64,000 nt of DNA from assembly GCA_023621995.1 (NCBI GenBank), contig JAMOAB010000005.1, positions 1 to 64,000 on the forward strand, in the 5' to 3' direction. The notes beneath the pieces are model-generated. The model saw only the letters and a program-made list of their open reading frames with translations, was not told the DNA's origin and ran no database searches. A program made the position numbers and the translations under genes. How positions within the stretch are numbered: the first letter of the stretch is position 1; every line of letters starts with the position of its first letter. This stretch comes from Bacillota bacterium. GTDB taxonomy: Bacteria > Bacillota > Clostridia > Caldicoprobacterales > Xylanivirgaceae. This document shows, piece by piece, positions 19,200-28,216 of this stretch.

Positions 19200-19847
19200 T
19201 CAACCTTCCCTGTCTCTTAAATGTTTCTTGTTATATTGGCAATATGGGGCTAAGAAACATTTAAGACATTTGGGCTTCCGAGCTGTACATACTCTTCTCC
19301 CATGTTGTATAAGCCAGTGATGTGATCTGGACCATTTAGCCTTGGGAACTACATCCATGAGTTGCCTCTCTGTCTCCTCCACATTCTTGGCATCCACCAA
19401 ACCTAGCCTATTAGATACTCTAAATACATGAGTATCTACCGCTATAGCATCTATCCCAAACGCATTACTTGCAACAACATTTGCAGTTTTACGCCCAACT
19501 CCTGGTAATTTCTGGAGCTCATCAATGTCCTGGGGTACCTGGCCTCCATATTCCTCTAGAAGTATTCTGCTAGTCTCGATAATATTCTGGCTCTTGTTCC
19601 TATAAAAACCACAGCTATAGATCCTTTGCTCTAGCTCTTTTCTATCCATATTGGCAAAATCTTGTGGGGTATTATATTCTTTAAATAATCCCTCCGTAAC
19701 CTTATTTACTCTAACATCAGTACATTGGGCAGATAGGATAGTAGCCACCAATAGTTCAAAGGGGGTAGAATATTTAAGCCCTGGCTTCGCATCATAATAT
19801 TCCCTCTCTAGTAACTCTAATATGATCTCTCGCCTATCTTTACTCAT
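19200..19847 (-). CDS. nth: Endonuclease III
   Basis: 215 residues. Excises oxidised pyrimidines and cleaves the abasic site. The helix-hairpin-helix LPGVGRKTANVV carries Lys120, and Asp138 lies in AVDTHVFRVSNRLGL. The 4Fe-4S loop is complete: C187-x6-C194-x2-C197-x5-C203. ATG 19847 is the natural start. Upstream, 19848-20088 holds no gene and separates it from a divergent class V aminotransferase. Confidence 0.96.
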   Translation of the reverse strand: MSKDRREIILELLEREYYDAKPGLKYSTPFELLVATILSAQCTDVRVNKVTEGLFKEYNTPQDFANMDRKELEQRIYSCGFYRNKSQNIIETSRILLEEYGGQVPQDIDELQKLPGVGRKTANVVASNAFGIDAIAVDTHVFRVSNRLGLVDAKNVEETERQLMDVVPKAKWSRSHHWLIQHGRRVCTARKPKCLKCFLAPYCQYNKKHLRDREG

Positions 19848-20088
19848 CTTCTATTTCCTTCCACATAATTTTATCAGTATACATCGTATCTATTATAATA
19901 CTTTTCACATCTTTTTCAAATCTATTTATTTAAAACTGGATATACTCTACATTTTTGTATACTACCTATTGGAGACTAAAATCTTTTATTGACATTTTAT
20001 AAGTACAAGAACGTTCTAATAAAGATCTTATAATAATAATATATAATATGTTTATCTTTAAAGTAGATGATATAAGGAGCTGTGAATA

Positions 20089-21228
20089 ATGATATATATG
20101 GACAATGCTGCCACCTCTTGGCCAAAACCTCTCAGTGTACATAGGGCCGTCTTAGAATATATGGAGAATATTGGTGCCAACCCTGGCCGCTCTGGGCATC
20201 ATAAGGCCATTGAAGCAGGTAACATCGTTTTACATACCCGGGAGCTCATAGCTAATTTCTTTTCTATAGATGATCCGTTCCGTATAATATTCACCTCAAA
20301 TACAACTGAAAGTCTAAACCTTGGTATAAAGGGAGTACTAGAAAGTGGAGATCATGCAATAACCACTTCAATGGAACACAATTCAGTAGTTCGTCCATTG
20401 AAACACCTTGAAAGCATAGGAGTGGAAACTACCATTGTAAAGTGTGATGCAGATGGCATGTTAGATCCGCTACACATCGAAAAGGCTATAAAATCAAATA
20501 CAAAACTAATAATAACTACTCATGCCTCCAATGTCACAGGGGGTATAATGCCCATAGCTGATATTGGAGAAATTGCAAAAAAACATGGTATTATATACCT
20601 AGTAGACGCCGCTCAAACAGCGGGTATAGTGCCCATCGATGTAAATAAATATAATATAGACATGCTTGCATTTCCTGGTCATAAGAGTCTCTTAGGGCCC
20701 CAAGGCACAGGAGGATTGTATATATCTCCTGACATAGAAGTATCTCAATTAAAGGAAGGGGGCACAGGTAGTATGTCACAAAGTATCTGCCAACCTAACT
20801 TTCTTCCTGACAGGTATGAATCGGGAACACTGAATACCCCTGGAATTGCTGGTCTAGGCGCTGGAATAGAATTTCTTCGTCAAACTGAGGACATATATAG
20901 AATAGACAAAATGCAAAAATTAGAAGAATATTTTATAGGTTGCTTGTCTAAAATTGAGGGTATAACTCTGTATGGACCTAAAGATATTAAGAATCGAATA
21001 GGAGTCATATCTATAAATATAGGTGATCGAGATTCTGCAGAGATTGCAAACATATTAGATAAAAAATATAATATAGCAACCAGGGGAGAACTCCACTGTT
21101 CCCCTCTTGCCCATAGAACGTTGGGTACATTGAACCGAGGTACTGTTCGATTCAGCCCAGGAATATTTACCACAATATTTGATATAGATGCATGTGTCAA
21201 GGCCATATACGATCTAGCCAAACAATGA
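20089..21228 (+). CDS. Cysteine desulfurase-type class V aminotransferase
   Basis: 379 residues. A PLP enzyme of the group typified by IscS, SufS and Csd that takes sulfur from cysteine. MIYMDNAATSWPKP is the standard start. PLP contacts include FTSNTTESLN, VDAAQTAG, and the Schiff-base Lys199 in FPGHKSLLGPQGTGG. The persulfide Cys337 is present in RGELHCSPLAH. The short active loop, and the absence of iscU or sufU nearby, match the solo Csd-like group found in Clostridia (TIGR01977-type), whose sulfur acceptor is unclear. RBS AAGGAGC lies upstream. A perfect palindrome just downstream is its terminator. Confidence 0.88.
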   Translation: MIYMDNAATSWPKPLSVHRAVLEYMENIGANPGRSGHHKAIEAGNIVLHTRELIANFFSIDDPFRIIFTSNTTESLNLGIKGVLESGDHAITTSMEHNSVVRPLKHLESIGVETTIVKCDADGMLDPLHIEKAIKSNTKLIITTHASNVTGGIMPIADIGEIAKKHGIIYLVDAAQTAGIVPIDVNKYNIDMLAFPGHKSLLGPQGTGGLYISPDIEVSQLKEGGTGSMSQSICQPNFLPDRYESGTLNTPGIAGLGAGIEFLRQTEDIYRIDKMQKLEEYFIGCLSKIEGITLYGPKDIKNRIGVISINIGDRDSAEIANILDKKYNIATRGELHCSPLAHRTLGTLNRGTVRFSPGIFTTIFDIDACVKAIYDLAKQ

Positions 21229-21235
21229 CTAAAAA

Positions 21236-21278
21236 GCAGTTAACATCATCGAGAATATAAATCGATGATGTTAACTGC
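21236..21278. terminator. Bidirectional terminator, 17-bp perfect stem
   Basis: GCAGTTAACATCATCGA pairs exactly with TCGATGATGTTAACTGC, loop 9 bases. TTTTT follows on the minus strand and CTTCTTATT on the plus strand. It sits between the convergent desulfurase and subtilase genes. Confidence 0.85.
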
Positions 21279-21328
21279 CTTCTTATTGTGTATAACATAT
21301 TGTTAGGGATTTTGATTGAGATAATCCA

Positions 21329-22576
21329 TTATATGCCTATTAAATTCTTTATATCTATAAGACCCCTTCCCTGTTCATATATATCAGCCGATAGGGATCT
21401 TCCACTATCCATAATGAGTTTCTTTACATGATCAGGTGGCAAGTCTGGATTTTTCTCTAACAAAACAGCTACTCCTCCTGCGACAATAGGAGTAGATACT
21501 GACGTCCCAGACATCTTTCTATATTGCTGCCGCAAGGGTAGTGGCCGTGTACCGGACACATAACTCTTATCAGTATTTAATGATATTATATCTACCCCAG
21601 GTGCTACAATGTCTGGTTTTTGTCCACGTATTCCTACAGGGCCTCTGCTTGAGAATTCTGCTATCGTGTCATCTTTAATATCAACTGTCCTCTTATCGTC
21701 AACTGCACCAACCGTAATTATCTTTTCGCTCACACCTGGTGTCGTTATCGTACCACTCTTTGGCCCCGAATTGCCTGCAGCTGCAACTACTGTTATACCC
21801 ATATCCCATACCCTTCCAACAGCCACCGCAAGGGGATCGCTGTAGGCATTCCCTACTGCCTCTGATCCTAGCGATAGAGACATAACCCTTATATTAAATC
21901 TCTTTCTGTTATCTATTACCCATTGCATACCTGCTAGAATGTCAGATGAACTTCCCTGGCCCTTGCCATTCATTACTTTAATGGCAATTAAGTCTGCCAT
22001 AGGAGCAACACCAGTATATTGACCTGTAGATGAATAGCCATTGCCTGCAGCAACTCCTGCAACAAAAGTGCCGTGTCCGTTGTCATCATAGGCACTACGC
22101 TTTTTATTTATAAAATCTTTGAATGCAACTATTCTGCTTCTGGGCATCACTAGATCAGGATGAGGATATACCCCAGTATCTAATACGGCTATACCAATAC
22201 CCTTACCTGTATAACCAGTCTTATTTACAATGTCTGCCCCTACCCCTTGGGTGGCAATGTTTAAAAGGGTACTTATATTCACATCATCTGATATATATTT
22301 TACATGTTCTGATCGTGCCATATTCTCAAGATTATTTGAAGAAATCTCCACGGCACATGCACACATAAATGGAAGTTCATATTTTATAACAGCTCCCAAT
22401 TTTTCTAAATGCTCTTTAAAGCCTTCTAACGTTTGACCAGAACAATATACTATGGCTGATAGTTCACTCGAACCTAGCGTTTGGGTCTTTTTAATAAGTC
22501 TTTGATCTATCTTTTCGTATATTGTATTTCCCCTATTTGAGAAATACATATATTGTCTACCATCACTACTGTTCAA
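21329..22576 (-). CDS. Subtilisin-family serine protease, intracellular type
   Basis: 415 residues. S8 peptidase with the triad D133 in AVLDTGVYPHPDL, H168 in DDNGHGTFVAG and S359 in MSGTSVSTP. The oxyanion Asn lies in VVAAAGNSGP. The N-terminal 100 residues resemble an inhibitor-like prodomain. There is no signal peptide or anchor, so it looks like an AprX-type intracellular protease. The start is TTG 22576, placed 7 bases after GGGGGGAG. No substrate can be inferred. Confidence 0.92.
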   Translation of the reverse strand: MNSSDGRQYMYFSNRGNTIYEKIDQRLIKKTQTLGSSELSAIVYCSGQTLEGFKEHLEKLGAVIKYELPFMCACAVEISSNNLENMARSEHVKYISDDVNISTLLNIATQGVGADIVNKTGYTGKGIGIAVLDTGVYPHPDLVMPRSRIVAFKDFINKKRSAYDDNGHGTFVAGVAAGNGYSSTGQYTGVAPMADLIAIKVMNGKGQGSSSDILAGMQWVIDNRKRFNIRVMSLSLGSEAVGNAYSDPLAVAVGRVWDMGITVVAAAGNSGPKSGTITTPGVSEKIITVGAVDDKRTVDIKDDTIAEFSSRGPVGIRGQKPDIVAPGVDIISLNTDKSYVSGTRPLPLRQQYRKMSGTSVSTPIVAGGVAVLLEKNPDLPPDHVKKLIMDSGRSLSADIYEQGRGLIDIKNLIGI

Positions 22577-22673
22577 AATATACTCCCCCCTTTAACTTAA
22601 GCTATCGTATAGTGGGTGTACTATATCTTATGCCAGTAAGATATAATTTGTTAAAGGGGTCAAGTCTATATTA

Positions 22674-22901
22674 CTAGTATTTTCTAAGCTTGGCAGATAA
22701 CTTTGCTAGTTTTCTTCGTTGTCTAGTGTCTAACATAGGTTCTATAGCTCTTATCATCTCTAGCGTCCTTTCAGGCGTTAAACCTGCCTGACCAGATTTT
22801 ATTAACTTAGCTAGCTCATCTACAACCTCATCCTCGTCCTTACCTTGCATCTTTTTTGCAATCATTTCCATCTTTCTGAGATCTTGACTACTTAAGTTCA
22901 T
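22674..22901 (-). CDS. Small helical protein with AIEPMLD repeat motif, unknown
   Basis: 75 residues from ATG 22901, preceded by AGGTGG. Charged and mainly helical: NLSSQDLRKMEMIAKKMQGK, then a C-terminal TLEMIRAIEPMLDTRQRRKL. No cysteine and no membrane segment. The last part matches a motif that occurs three times in the divergently transcribed protein at 23077, so the two probably work together. No known function is recognised. Confidence 0.65.
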   Translation of the reverse strand: MNLSSQDLRKMEMIAKKMQGKDEDEVVDELAKLIKSGQAGLTPERTLEMIRAIEPMLDTRQRRKLAKLSAKLRKY

Positions 22902-23076
22902 TAGAACCACCTCTCCTAAAATCTCTTCATACTATCTTATTCATCGTATATCCATAATGATACTAGACTGCTTGTGTACTTCTATAAAATTTAAGTAACA
23001 GTTGTTTATATTCAGCATATATTGAAATGAAGGAGATTTATCATTGACGATATATGAAATATGGAGGAGGTAGATT

Positions 23077-23943
23077 ATGGAAGGAATAGCTAGATATGAA
23101 CAACCAAAAAAGCGTGTACCAGATGAATTTGTACCTAAACAGGAGATACCTACTGACATAACGCCTAAGATAATAAAAGGCAACTTACAACGATTGCCAC
23201 ACAGAGATTTTAAGTTGCTAATAATAATTTTAATATTGATATTATTAGGGCAAGTATTTAGAAAAAAGAAATACTCCTTTTCTCTAGATTTCAATAGACT
23301 CATTAGGAGTTCCGAAAGCAGAGAAATTCTAACTGCAATCATACCATATCTAGATACCGATGAACAGCAAAATGTATATACAATTTTAGGTTTACTTGAA
23401 GCTCTAGATATAATATATGGAGTAGCAGATGGTACATATCAGGAAGTGAAAATATCAAATACTCCTATTCTTTTTAGTAGTGAAAAAGAGAGGGTTGTTG
23501 GAATTTTAAAAGCAGTAAAGCCTTATGTATCTGAACCCTCTAAAGAGCTTGTCGATAATGTAATAAAAGCACAGACCATGTCATCTCAACTCGCCCGGAA
23601 TATAAGAATATATAGGAGCAAGAGATTGTCTGGGCAAAGCCTACTAGACAGCCTTGATCCTATATACGATACTTTAGAGGCCCTGCGTCCCATAATTCCT
23701 TCAGATCAATATGAACAAATAGACAAAATAGTAGGTCTATCAAAGCTCTTTGAGGCGGGAGATTTAAAGAGCCCCATGCCTGATAAGAAGAATTATAGTG
23801 AAATTGATAATGTGGAAAACAGCATAACCGACTCCCAAGACGAGGATATAACTATAGATGATAACCCAACGGATAATATTCCAGCAAAAAGACAAGAGGA
23901 TGCAATGGAAGCCCTTATAAAGATGATCAATCTATTTAGTTAA
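23077..23943 (+). CDS. Membrane-anchored protein with three A-x-x-P repeats, unknown
   Basis: 288 residues. A soluble N-terminus of about 45 residues precedes one hydrophobic segment (FKLLIIILILILLGQVF, about 45-61). Then come three similar helical units: ILTAIIPYLDTDEQQNVYTI (84-103), ILKAVKPYVSEPSKELVDNV (143-162) and TLEALRPIIPSDQYEQIDKI (199-218). Each has A/L-x-x-P followed by a hydrophobic pair and a helix of about 15. The acidic tail 235-275 looks disordered. ATG 23077 follows GGAGG. It is divergent from 22674-22901, which has one copy of the same motif. Function unknown. Confidence 0.7.
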   Translation: MEGIARYEQPKKRVPDEFVPKQEIPTDITPKIIKGNLQRLPHRDFKLLIIILILILLGQVFRKKKYSFSLDFNRLIRSSESREILTAIIPYLDTDEQQNVYTILGLLEALDIIYGVADGTYQEVKISNTPILFSSEKERVVGILKAVKPYVSEPSKELVDNVIKAQTMSSQLARNIRIYRSKRLSGQSLLDSLDPIYDTLEALRPIIPSDQYEQIDKIVGLSKLFEAGDLKSPMPDKKNYSEIDNVENSITDSQDEDITIDDNPTDNIPAKRQEDAMEALIKMINLFS

Positions 23944-23962
23944 GCCCCAAAAAACAGATAGC

Positions 23963-24517
23963 TCAGCGAGAAAAAGCCTTATCCAATAGTGGCAATACAG
24001 CAGAAGCTATTATACTTCCTATGGTAGCCGTAACAAGTTGGGGCCAGCTAAACTTAAAAGAAAGCATCTTTGGTACTAGCTGGGCTTTAGGACCTTGCAG
24101 CTGTGGAACTATTAAAGGAAGTGCGACATACACGATTGTAATGTAGAGGCATAAAAATTTAGCTATAATTCCGGCTGCAAAGCTCCCTATTTTATTTTTT
24201 TCATATAATAAGGCAACACATATTACAATTGCAGCATTGCCCAATGACACAAATGGTACCAATATTGGAAAAGCTATCTCACCTTGAAGAAGAGCTATAA
24301 CCGGTGCCAGTATGGAAATAACTATACCTCCACCCGCCCCAACAGTTATTGCAGCTATAATAAGACATGCATTCACAAGGGAACCGATTATATACTGATC
24401 TAAATCCCCCATACCTGGCACTGTTACCTTGGGAATAATAGCCCTAAGGGATTGAAAGGCCAGTGTAAGTGCCAACAATATTGCCGTCCTAGTTATCCAT
24501 CTCGTTGTCTTTTTCAT
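23963..24517 (-). CDS. ECF transporter S component
   Basis: 184 residues with about five to six hydrophobic segments. The N-terminus MKKTTRWITRTAILLALTLA followed by FQSLRAIIP is the usual positively charged lead-in and first helix of S components of energy-coupling factor transporters, with an A-x3-A-like motif for the T partner. It would bind a vitamin or other small molecule and use a shared EcfA-A'-T module encoded elsewhere. The substrate is not predictable here. ATG 24517 follows GGAGG. It lies 22 bases after the PP2C gene. Confidence 0.72.
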   Translation of the reverse strand: MKKTTRWITRTAILLALTLAFQSLRAIIPKVTVPGMGDLDQYIIGSLVNACLIIAAITVGAGGGIVISILAPVIALLQGEIAFPILVPFVSLGNAAIVICVALLYEKNKIGSFAAGIIAKFLCLYITIVYVALPLIVPQLQGPKAQLVPKMLSFKFSWPQLVTATIGSIIASAVLPLLDKAFSR

Positions 24518-24539
24518 TTTAAATTACCTCCATAAAATT

Positions 24540-26108
24540 CTATCTATTTGTTTTCACAACTAATACCGTAACATCATCTAGCATTTCTTGCCTATCTACA
24601 AATGTAAAATAGGCATCTATTATTTCGTTACATATCTCATCAGCATTCATCCCCTTCATACCTTTGACAAATTCAACTAAAAAATTGTCTGGAGAAGAGC
24701 CCGAATTATCTCTATCCATATCTACAAGCCCGTCAGTATAGAAGATCATAGTATCCCCTGGTTTTAATTGTATAGAATAGGTCTCATAATAAGGTTTAAA
24801 ATACTTACCAAACTTACATATGGGAAAGCCTTCTAAGGCTATGGTTCTAACATTCCCATTTGCATCTAATATAATGGGTGATATATTCATACCTGCCGAT
24901 GAATATGATAATTCATGGGTCTTGGTATTATATATGCAATAGAGCATTACAAGATATGCTTCATCAGGAAAAGGCATCTCATTATAGGTATGATATAAGT
25001 TCATTAGAACGCCTCTTGGAGTGAATATCTTATATCGTCCATTGTCATACTCCTTTTTAACGTGGATCTTTTGATTTATGAATACGTTGAGCATAGCAGC
25101 TGACACTCCATGTCCTGCCACATCTCCTATCAATATGCCCACATTTTCACCATCGAGCTTAAATATGTTATAAAAATCTCCTCCTACTTTTTCGCAAGGA
25201 TAGTATCTAGCTGCAAACGCCATGCCTTTTACATTGGGAAATCTGTTTGGAAGCAGGGCTAGTTGTATATTTTTTGCATAATCTAAATCCTGTTCTAGTT
25301 TTTGCTGTGCCTTTTCAATCTCAGACGTCCTCTCTTCCACCATGGATTTTAGGTTGGCTGCATATTCACTTATCTCTGTCTCTGCTTGGTGCAATTCTCT
25401 ATAGGGCTTTTGTACATTTATCACAAATAATGCTCTAAAATACAGATAATACGAAATTATTCTAAAGAGCTGTCCTACAACATAATATTTGTCATATATA
25501 TCTGTATAAAATATAAATGCTCCCTCGCCTATTGTACTACTTATAAGTCCAGCCATGAAAAAGTAACTACTCTTATCTCCTTTTATCTTGTTAGCATTTT
25601 TACTATAAAAAATTATGGCACCTACAAAAAGTACCATAGACATAATTTCAAATATTCTACCACGATTGGCACCAGTGATACTGTGACATAATATATGGAA
25701 GAAGAAGCTTTGCTTCTCTATTAACAAAACTATTAGCCCTATAACAAAGAAAGTTGTTAACAAAAAAAACAACTGAGGTCTATTTCCCCTTTTATTGGGC
25801 TCTATTATGTTTACAGTAAATAGACCTATTGGCATAATAAGTCTGGATAATTTCCAATATATGGCTGACTTTTGAGCCGCTTCACTAGTAAAGCACGGGT
25901 TGATACCCATACAAGATAAAATATGTAGAAAAACAAATAGACTGGTAGATAAAAAAACACACGATATTATTATAGATGTAAGTTTATTTGTCTGTTCATA
26001 TGTATAATAGGTAATGGTAAATATGGAAAATGCCATTACAATACCTATTAATTCAAAAAAAACATGCCAATTTATTACTCCATATACATTAAAAATAGAC
26101 CCCATCAT
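24540..26108 (-). CDS. Membrane sensor with PP2C (SpoIIE-type) phosphatase domain
   Basis: 522 residues. Seven or so N-terminal hydrophobic helices (about 10-235) resemble the MASE3 sensor region. A coiled coil follows (about 235-275, with MVEERTSEIEKAQQKLEQDL), then a SpoIIE/RsbU-type PP2C domain (about 285-520). Metal-binding acids appear in EKVGGDFYN, ILIGDVAGHGVSAAM, FYTDGLVDMD and EMLDDVTVLVV. The usual substrate is a phosphorylated STAS anti-anti-sigma protein; a STAS protein lies at 37680 but is not adjacent. ATG 26108 follows GGGGGATAT. The signal is unknown. Confidence 0.88.
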   Translation of the reverse strand: MMGSIFNVYGVINWHVFFELIGIVMAFSIFTITYYTYEQTNKLTSIIISCVFLSTSLFVFLHILSCMGINPCFTSEAAQKSAIYWKLSRLIMPIGLFTVNIIEPNKRGNRPQLFFLLTTFFVIGLIVLLIEKQSFFFHILCHSITGANRGRIFEIMSMVLFVGAIIFYSKNANKIKGDKSSYFFMAGLISSTIGEGAFIFYTDIYDKYYVVGQLFRIISYYLYFRALFVINVQKPYRELHQAETEISEYAANLKSMVEERTSEIEKAQQKLEQDLDYAKNIQLALLPNRFPNVKGMAFAARYYPCEKVGGDFYNIFKLDGENVGILIGDVAGHGVSAAMLNVFINQKIHVKKEYDNGRYKIFTPRGVLMNLYHTYNEMPFPDEAYLVMLYCIYNTKTHELSYSSAGMNISPIILDANGNVRTIALEGFPICKFGKYFKPYYETYSIQLKPGDTMIFYTDGLVDMDRDNSGSSPDNFLVEFVKGMKGMNADEICNEIIDAYFTFVDRQEMLDDVTVLVVKTNR

Positions 26109-26136
26109 ATATCCCCCAAACTATGACAATTGATGA

Positions 26137-26505
26137 TCAAAGGTATATATCTCTATCAACTATACCTTCCACTTTGCCTAATCCATAACCGAGGGAAAAG
26201 CTTTGCATCATGCTGCCTGCGATTATTAATACTAACATTTCCCGTTCTTCCTGGCCAAGGCCAACATCGGCAGTACCCATAAATTTTCTCATCTTTTCTC
26301 TAGCTACATGAACTATAGCTTGTTTGGTACCTTCATATTGATTCTCTAACTTTTTATTGCCCTCGTATGTGAACTTTTTTATCATCTTATCTACTGGTAA
26401 TTTATCATTAGACTTCTTCTTAGCCACTGCCACAGCTCCCTCTAAAGTTTTTGATCTATCACCAACCTTTCTAAAGGTTACCCTTTTTATAGAAACTTTA
26501 TACAT
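26137..26505 (-). CDS. Small basic protein, unknown
   Basis: 122 residues. Rich in lysine at the N-terminus (MYKVSIKRVTFRKVGDRSKT) and more acidic or hydrophobic at the C-terminus, with EEREMLVLIIAGSMMQSFSLG and a glycine-rich LGYGLGKVEG. No cofactor or catalytic motif is evident. The start overlaps the last codons of dinB (ATG 26505; GTG at 26508 is an alternative), which suggests coupled translation. I do not recognise the family. Confidence 0.6.
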   Translation of the reverse strand: MYKVSIKRVTFRKVGDRSKTLEGAVAVAKKKSNDKLPVDKMIKKFTYEGNKKLENQYEGTKQAIVHVAREKMRKFMGTADVGLGQEEREMLVLIIAGSMMQSFSLGYGLGKVEGIVDRDIYL

Positions 26506-27586
26506 CACCTATAATGTCGGTAAATGTCATCTGTATTGGTTCATATGGATATACAAAATTGGATACCTGCATCCCAATAAGCCTTATGGGCCGATCTATA
26601 GGTACCCTCTGATATAATATATATTTGCCAGTCGAATATAACTCTTCGTAGGAATCTATGGGTTCATTGAGAGTCTTACTTCTAGTTATGAGTTTAAAAT
26701 CATTATATTTTGTCTTTATAGTGACAGTTTTGCATTTTAATCGTTTGCTATATAGGCGATTTGATAGGGATGCAGAAAACGACTTAAGATAGGGCTCAAG
26801 CTCCCTTATATTTTGTGTATCTTGGCTAAGAGTAGTCTCTTCTCCCATACTTTTAACTTCTTGTTTAGTATCTACTACACTATCATCTATACCATGGGCA
26901 AATTTTAGAAGCTCATAGCCCCTCCTACCCCATCGTTCTATCAAAAAATCACGATCATAGTTTAGCAAGTCCCTTACCGTGAATATTCCCAATCTGTTGA
27001 GTTCCTTCTCTGTCTTCTCCCCAACGCCCCACAATTTGCGGACAGGCAAAGTGGGTAGCAATTTGTCTGCAGTTTTGGGCGTTATTACAGTAAAACCATC
27101 TGGCTTTTCCATATCTGAGGCTAACTTTGCAAGAAATTTATTGTATGATACACCGACTGAAGCAGTCAGGTGTAACTCAGTATATATATCCTTCTTTATA
27201 GCTCTGCCTACCTCAACAGCATTGCCTTCTCCTACATCTAAAAAAGCTTCATCTATCGATATGGGCTCTATCAACTTAGTATACCTTCTAAATATATCAT
27301 GTACTTGCTTTGAAACTGATTTATATTTCTTCATATTGGTTGGGATAAAAATGGCGAAAGGACACAACTCCTTTGCCCGCCTAGCCGGCATAGCTGAATG
27401 TATACCAAATTTTCTAGCCTCATAGGAAGCAGTGCTCACAACACCCCTTCCATCTGGCGAGCCACCGACTATTACTGGTTTATTTCTATAATGGATATTG
27501 TCCCTCTGTTCTATAGATGCATAGAAGGCATCCATATCGACATGTATAATAGTAAGGGCATTGCTATCTACACGCACCTTCTCCAT
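26498..27586 (-). CDS. dinB: DNA polymerase IV
   Basis: 362 residues. Y-family translesion polymerase. Palm residues are in IIHVDMDAFYASIEQ and PISIDEAFLDV. The fingers contain VVSTASYEARKFGIHSAMP. The little-finger domain follows with TTLSQDTQ. The TLS HhH region holds LPTLPVRKLWGVGEKTEKEL. ATG 27586 is chosen since GGGAG precedes it; a TTG at 27601 would also be in frame. It overlaps the HPr gene by 23 bases. A C-terminal clamp motif was not firmly identified. Confidence 0.93.
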   Translation of the reverse strand: MEKVRVDSNALTIIHVDMDAFYASIEQRDNIHYRNKPVIVGGSPDGRGVVSTASYEARKFGIHSAMPARRAKELCPFAIFIPTNMKKYKSVSKQVHDIFRRYTKLIEPISIDEAFLDVGEGNAVEVGRAIKKDIYTELHLTASVGVSYNKFLAKLASDMEKPDGFTVITPKTADKLLPTLPVRKLWGVGEKTEKELNRLGIFTVRDLLNYDRDFLIERWGRRGYELLKFAHGIDDSVVDTKQEVKSMGEETTLSQDTQNIRELEPYLKSFSASLSNRLYSKRLKCKTVTIKTKYNDFKLITRSKTLNEPIDSYEELYSTGKYILYQRVPIDRPIRLIGMQVSNFVYPYEPIQMTFTDIIGDV

Positions 27587-27842
27587 CAAAATCTCCCTCA
27601 ATGAGTTTTCTTACTCCACACATTGCCTCTATCTCATCAGGTCCGGTTATCCGAACTTTAAAGCGTGTTCCTTTAAATATACCTAGAGCCAAAATAGATA
27701 AGAGGCTCTTCCCGTTACCCACCTTACTATTTTTGATTATAAGTATTTCTGATTTATACTTATTGGCTACCTGCGTAAGTTTTGCAGCAGGTCTTGCATG
27801 AAGACCCATTTCATTATTGATAACAAATTCCCTCTCTATCAT
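27564..27842 (-). CDS. HPr-family phosphocarrier protein
   Basis: 92 residues. His15 in EMGLHARPAA is the PEP-dependent phosphorylation site, and Ser46 in GNGKSLLSILALG fits the HPr kinase site. So it could serve both PTS transfer and CcpA signalling. It differs from standard HPr by basic changes and a longer C-terminus (GDFDGEGACR). The gene has no ptsI next to it and overlaps dinB. It might be a second HPr in addition to a main ptsH. Confidence 0.88.
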   Translation of the reverse strand: MIEREFVINNEMGLHARPAAKLTQVANKYKSEILIIKNSKVGNGKSLLSILALGIFKGTRFKVRITGPDEIEAMCGVRKLIEGDFDGEGACR

Positions 27843-27954
27843 AGATGTCCCCTTCTTCAGTTTGATTTTAATATCCTTTAAAGGTATTTTACCGTAATTT
27901 CATAATAAACTCAACATATATTTTGTTGACATGACAAACTAAATGAAAATTCAC

Positions 27955-27983
27955 TTGACAAGTAGTCGATTTTTGGTGATAAT
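27955..27983 (+). promoter_or_regulatory. Sigma-A promoter of glyS
   Basis: TTGACA at 27955-27960, a 17-base spacer, GATAAT at 27978-27983. Directly ahead of the T-box leader. Confidence 0.88.
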
Positions 27984-27997
27984 GTTATTGTGCTATG

Positions 27998-28190
27998 AAA
28001 GAAAGTAGTAACTATATCCTCTGCCTATAGAGACCTGGGAATGGTGGAAACCTAGGGGTATGATATAGTGAAGGCAGTCTGGAGCACTTTTCTAAAATTA
28101 AGAGGGCTCTGTATAGGGCCAAAAAGGGTGGAACCGCGAAAGAACAGTCTTTCGTCCCTTTTATGGGATGAAAGGCTTTTTATTTTATCT
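27998..28190 (+). ncRNA. Glycine T-box leader
   Basis: The T-box sequence AGGGTGGAACCGCG is at 28125-28138. Stem I begins near 28002, with AGTA facing GAA of the specifier loop, and the specifier codon reads GGC (28073-28075), glycine. The terminator pairs CTTTCGTCCC (28149-28158) with GGGATGAAAG (28165-28174), followed by GCTTTTTATTTT. Uncharged tRNA-Gly should stabilise the antiterminator and allow glyS expression. The element matches the downstream gene. Confidence 0.95.
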
Positions 28191-28216
28191 TAAACTTTTA
28201 AAGGAGGATGAAGTGC

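Noticed and set aside
20008-20017. AGAACGTTCT as a LexA (SOS) box upstream of the desulfurase gene
   Set aside because: The Firmicute LexA box has four bases between GAAC and GTTC; here there is no spacer.
22941-23342. Minus-strand frame of 133 codons overlapping the divergent region and the start of the 23077 gene
   Set aside because: It overlaps the convincing plus-strand gene with a good GGAGG start, and its own translation shows no domain.
27843-27954. Possible small gene between the HPr gene and the T-box promoter
   Set aside because: No frame with a ribosome site was found; AT-rich spacer of divergent promoters.
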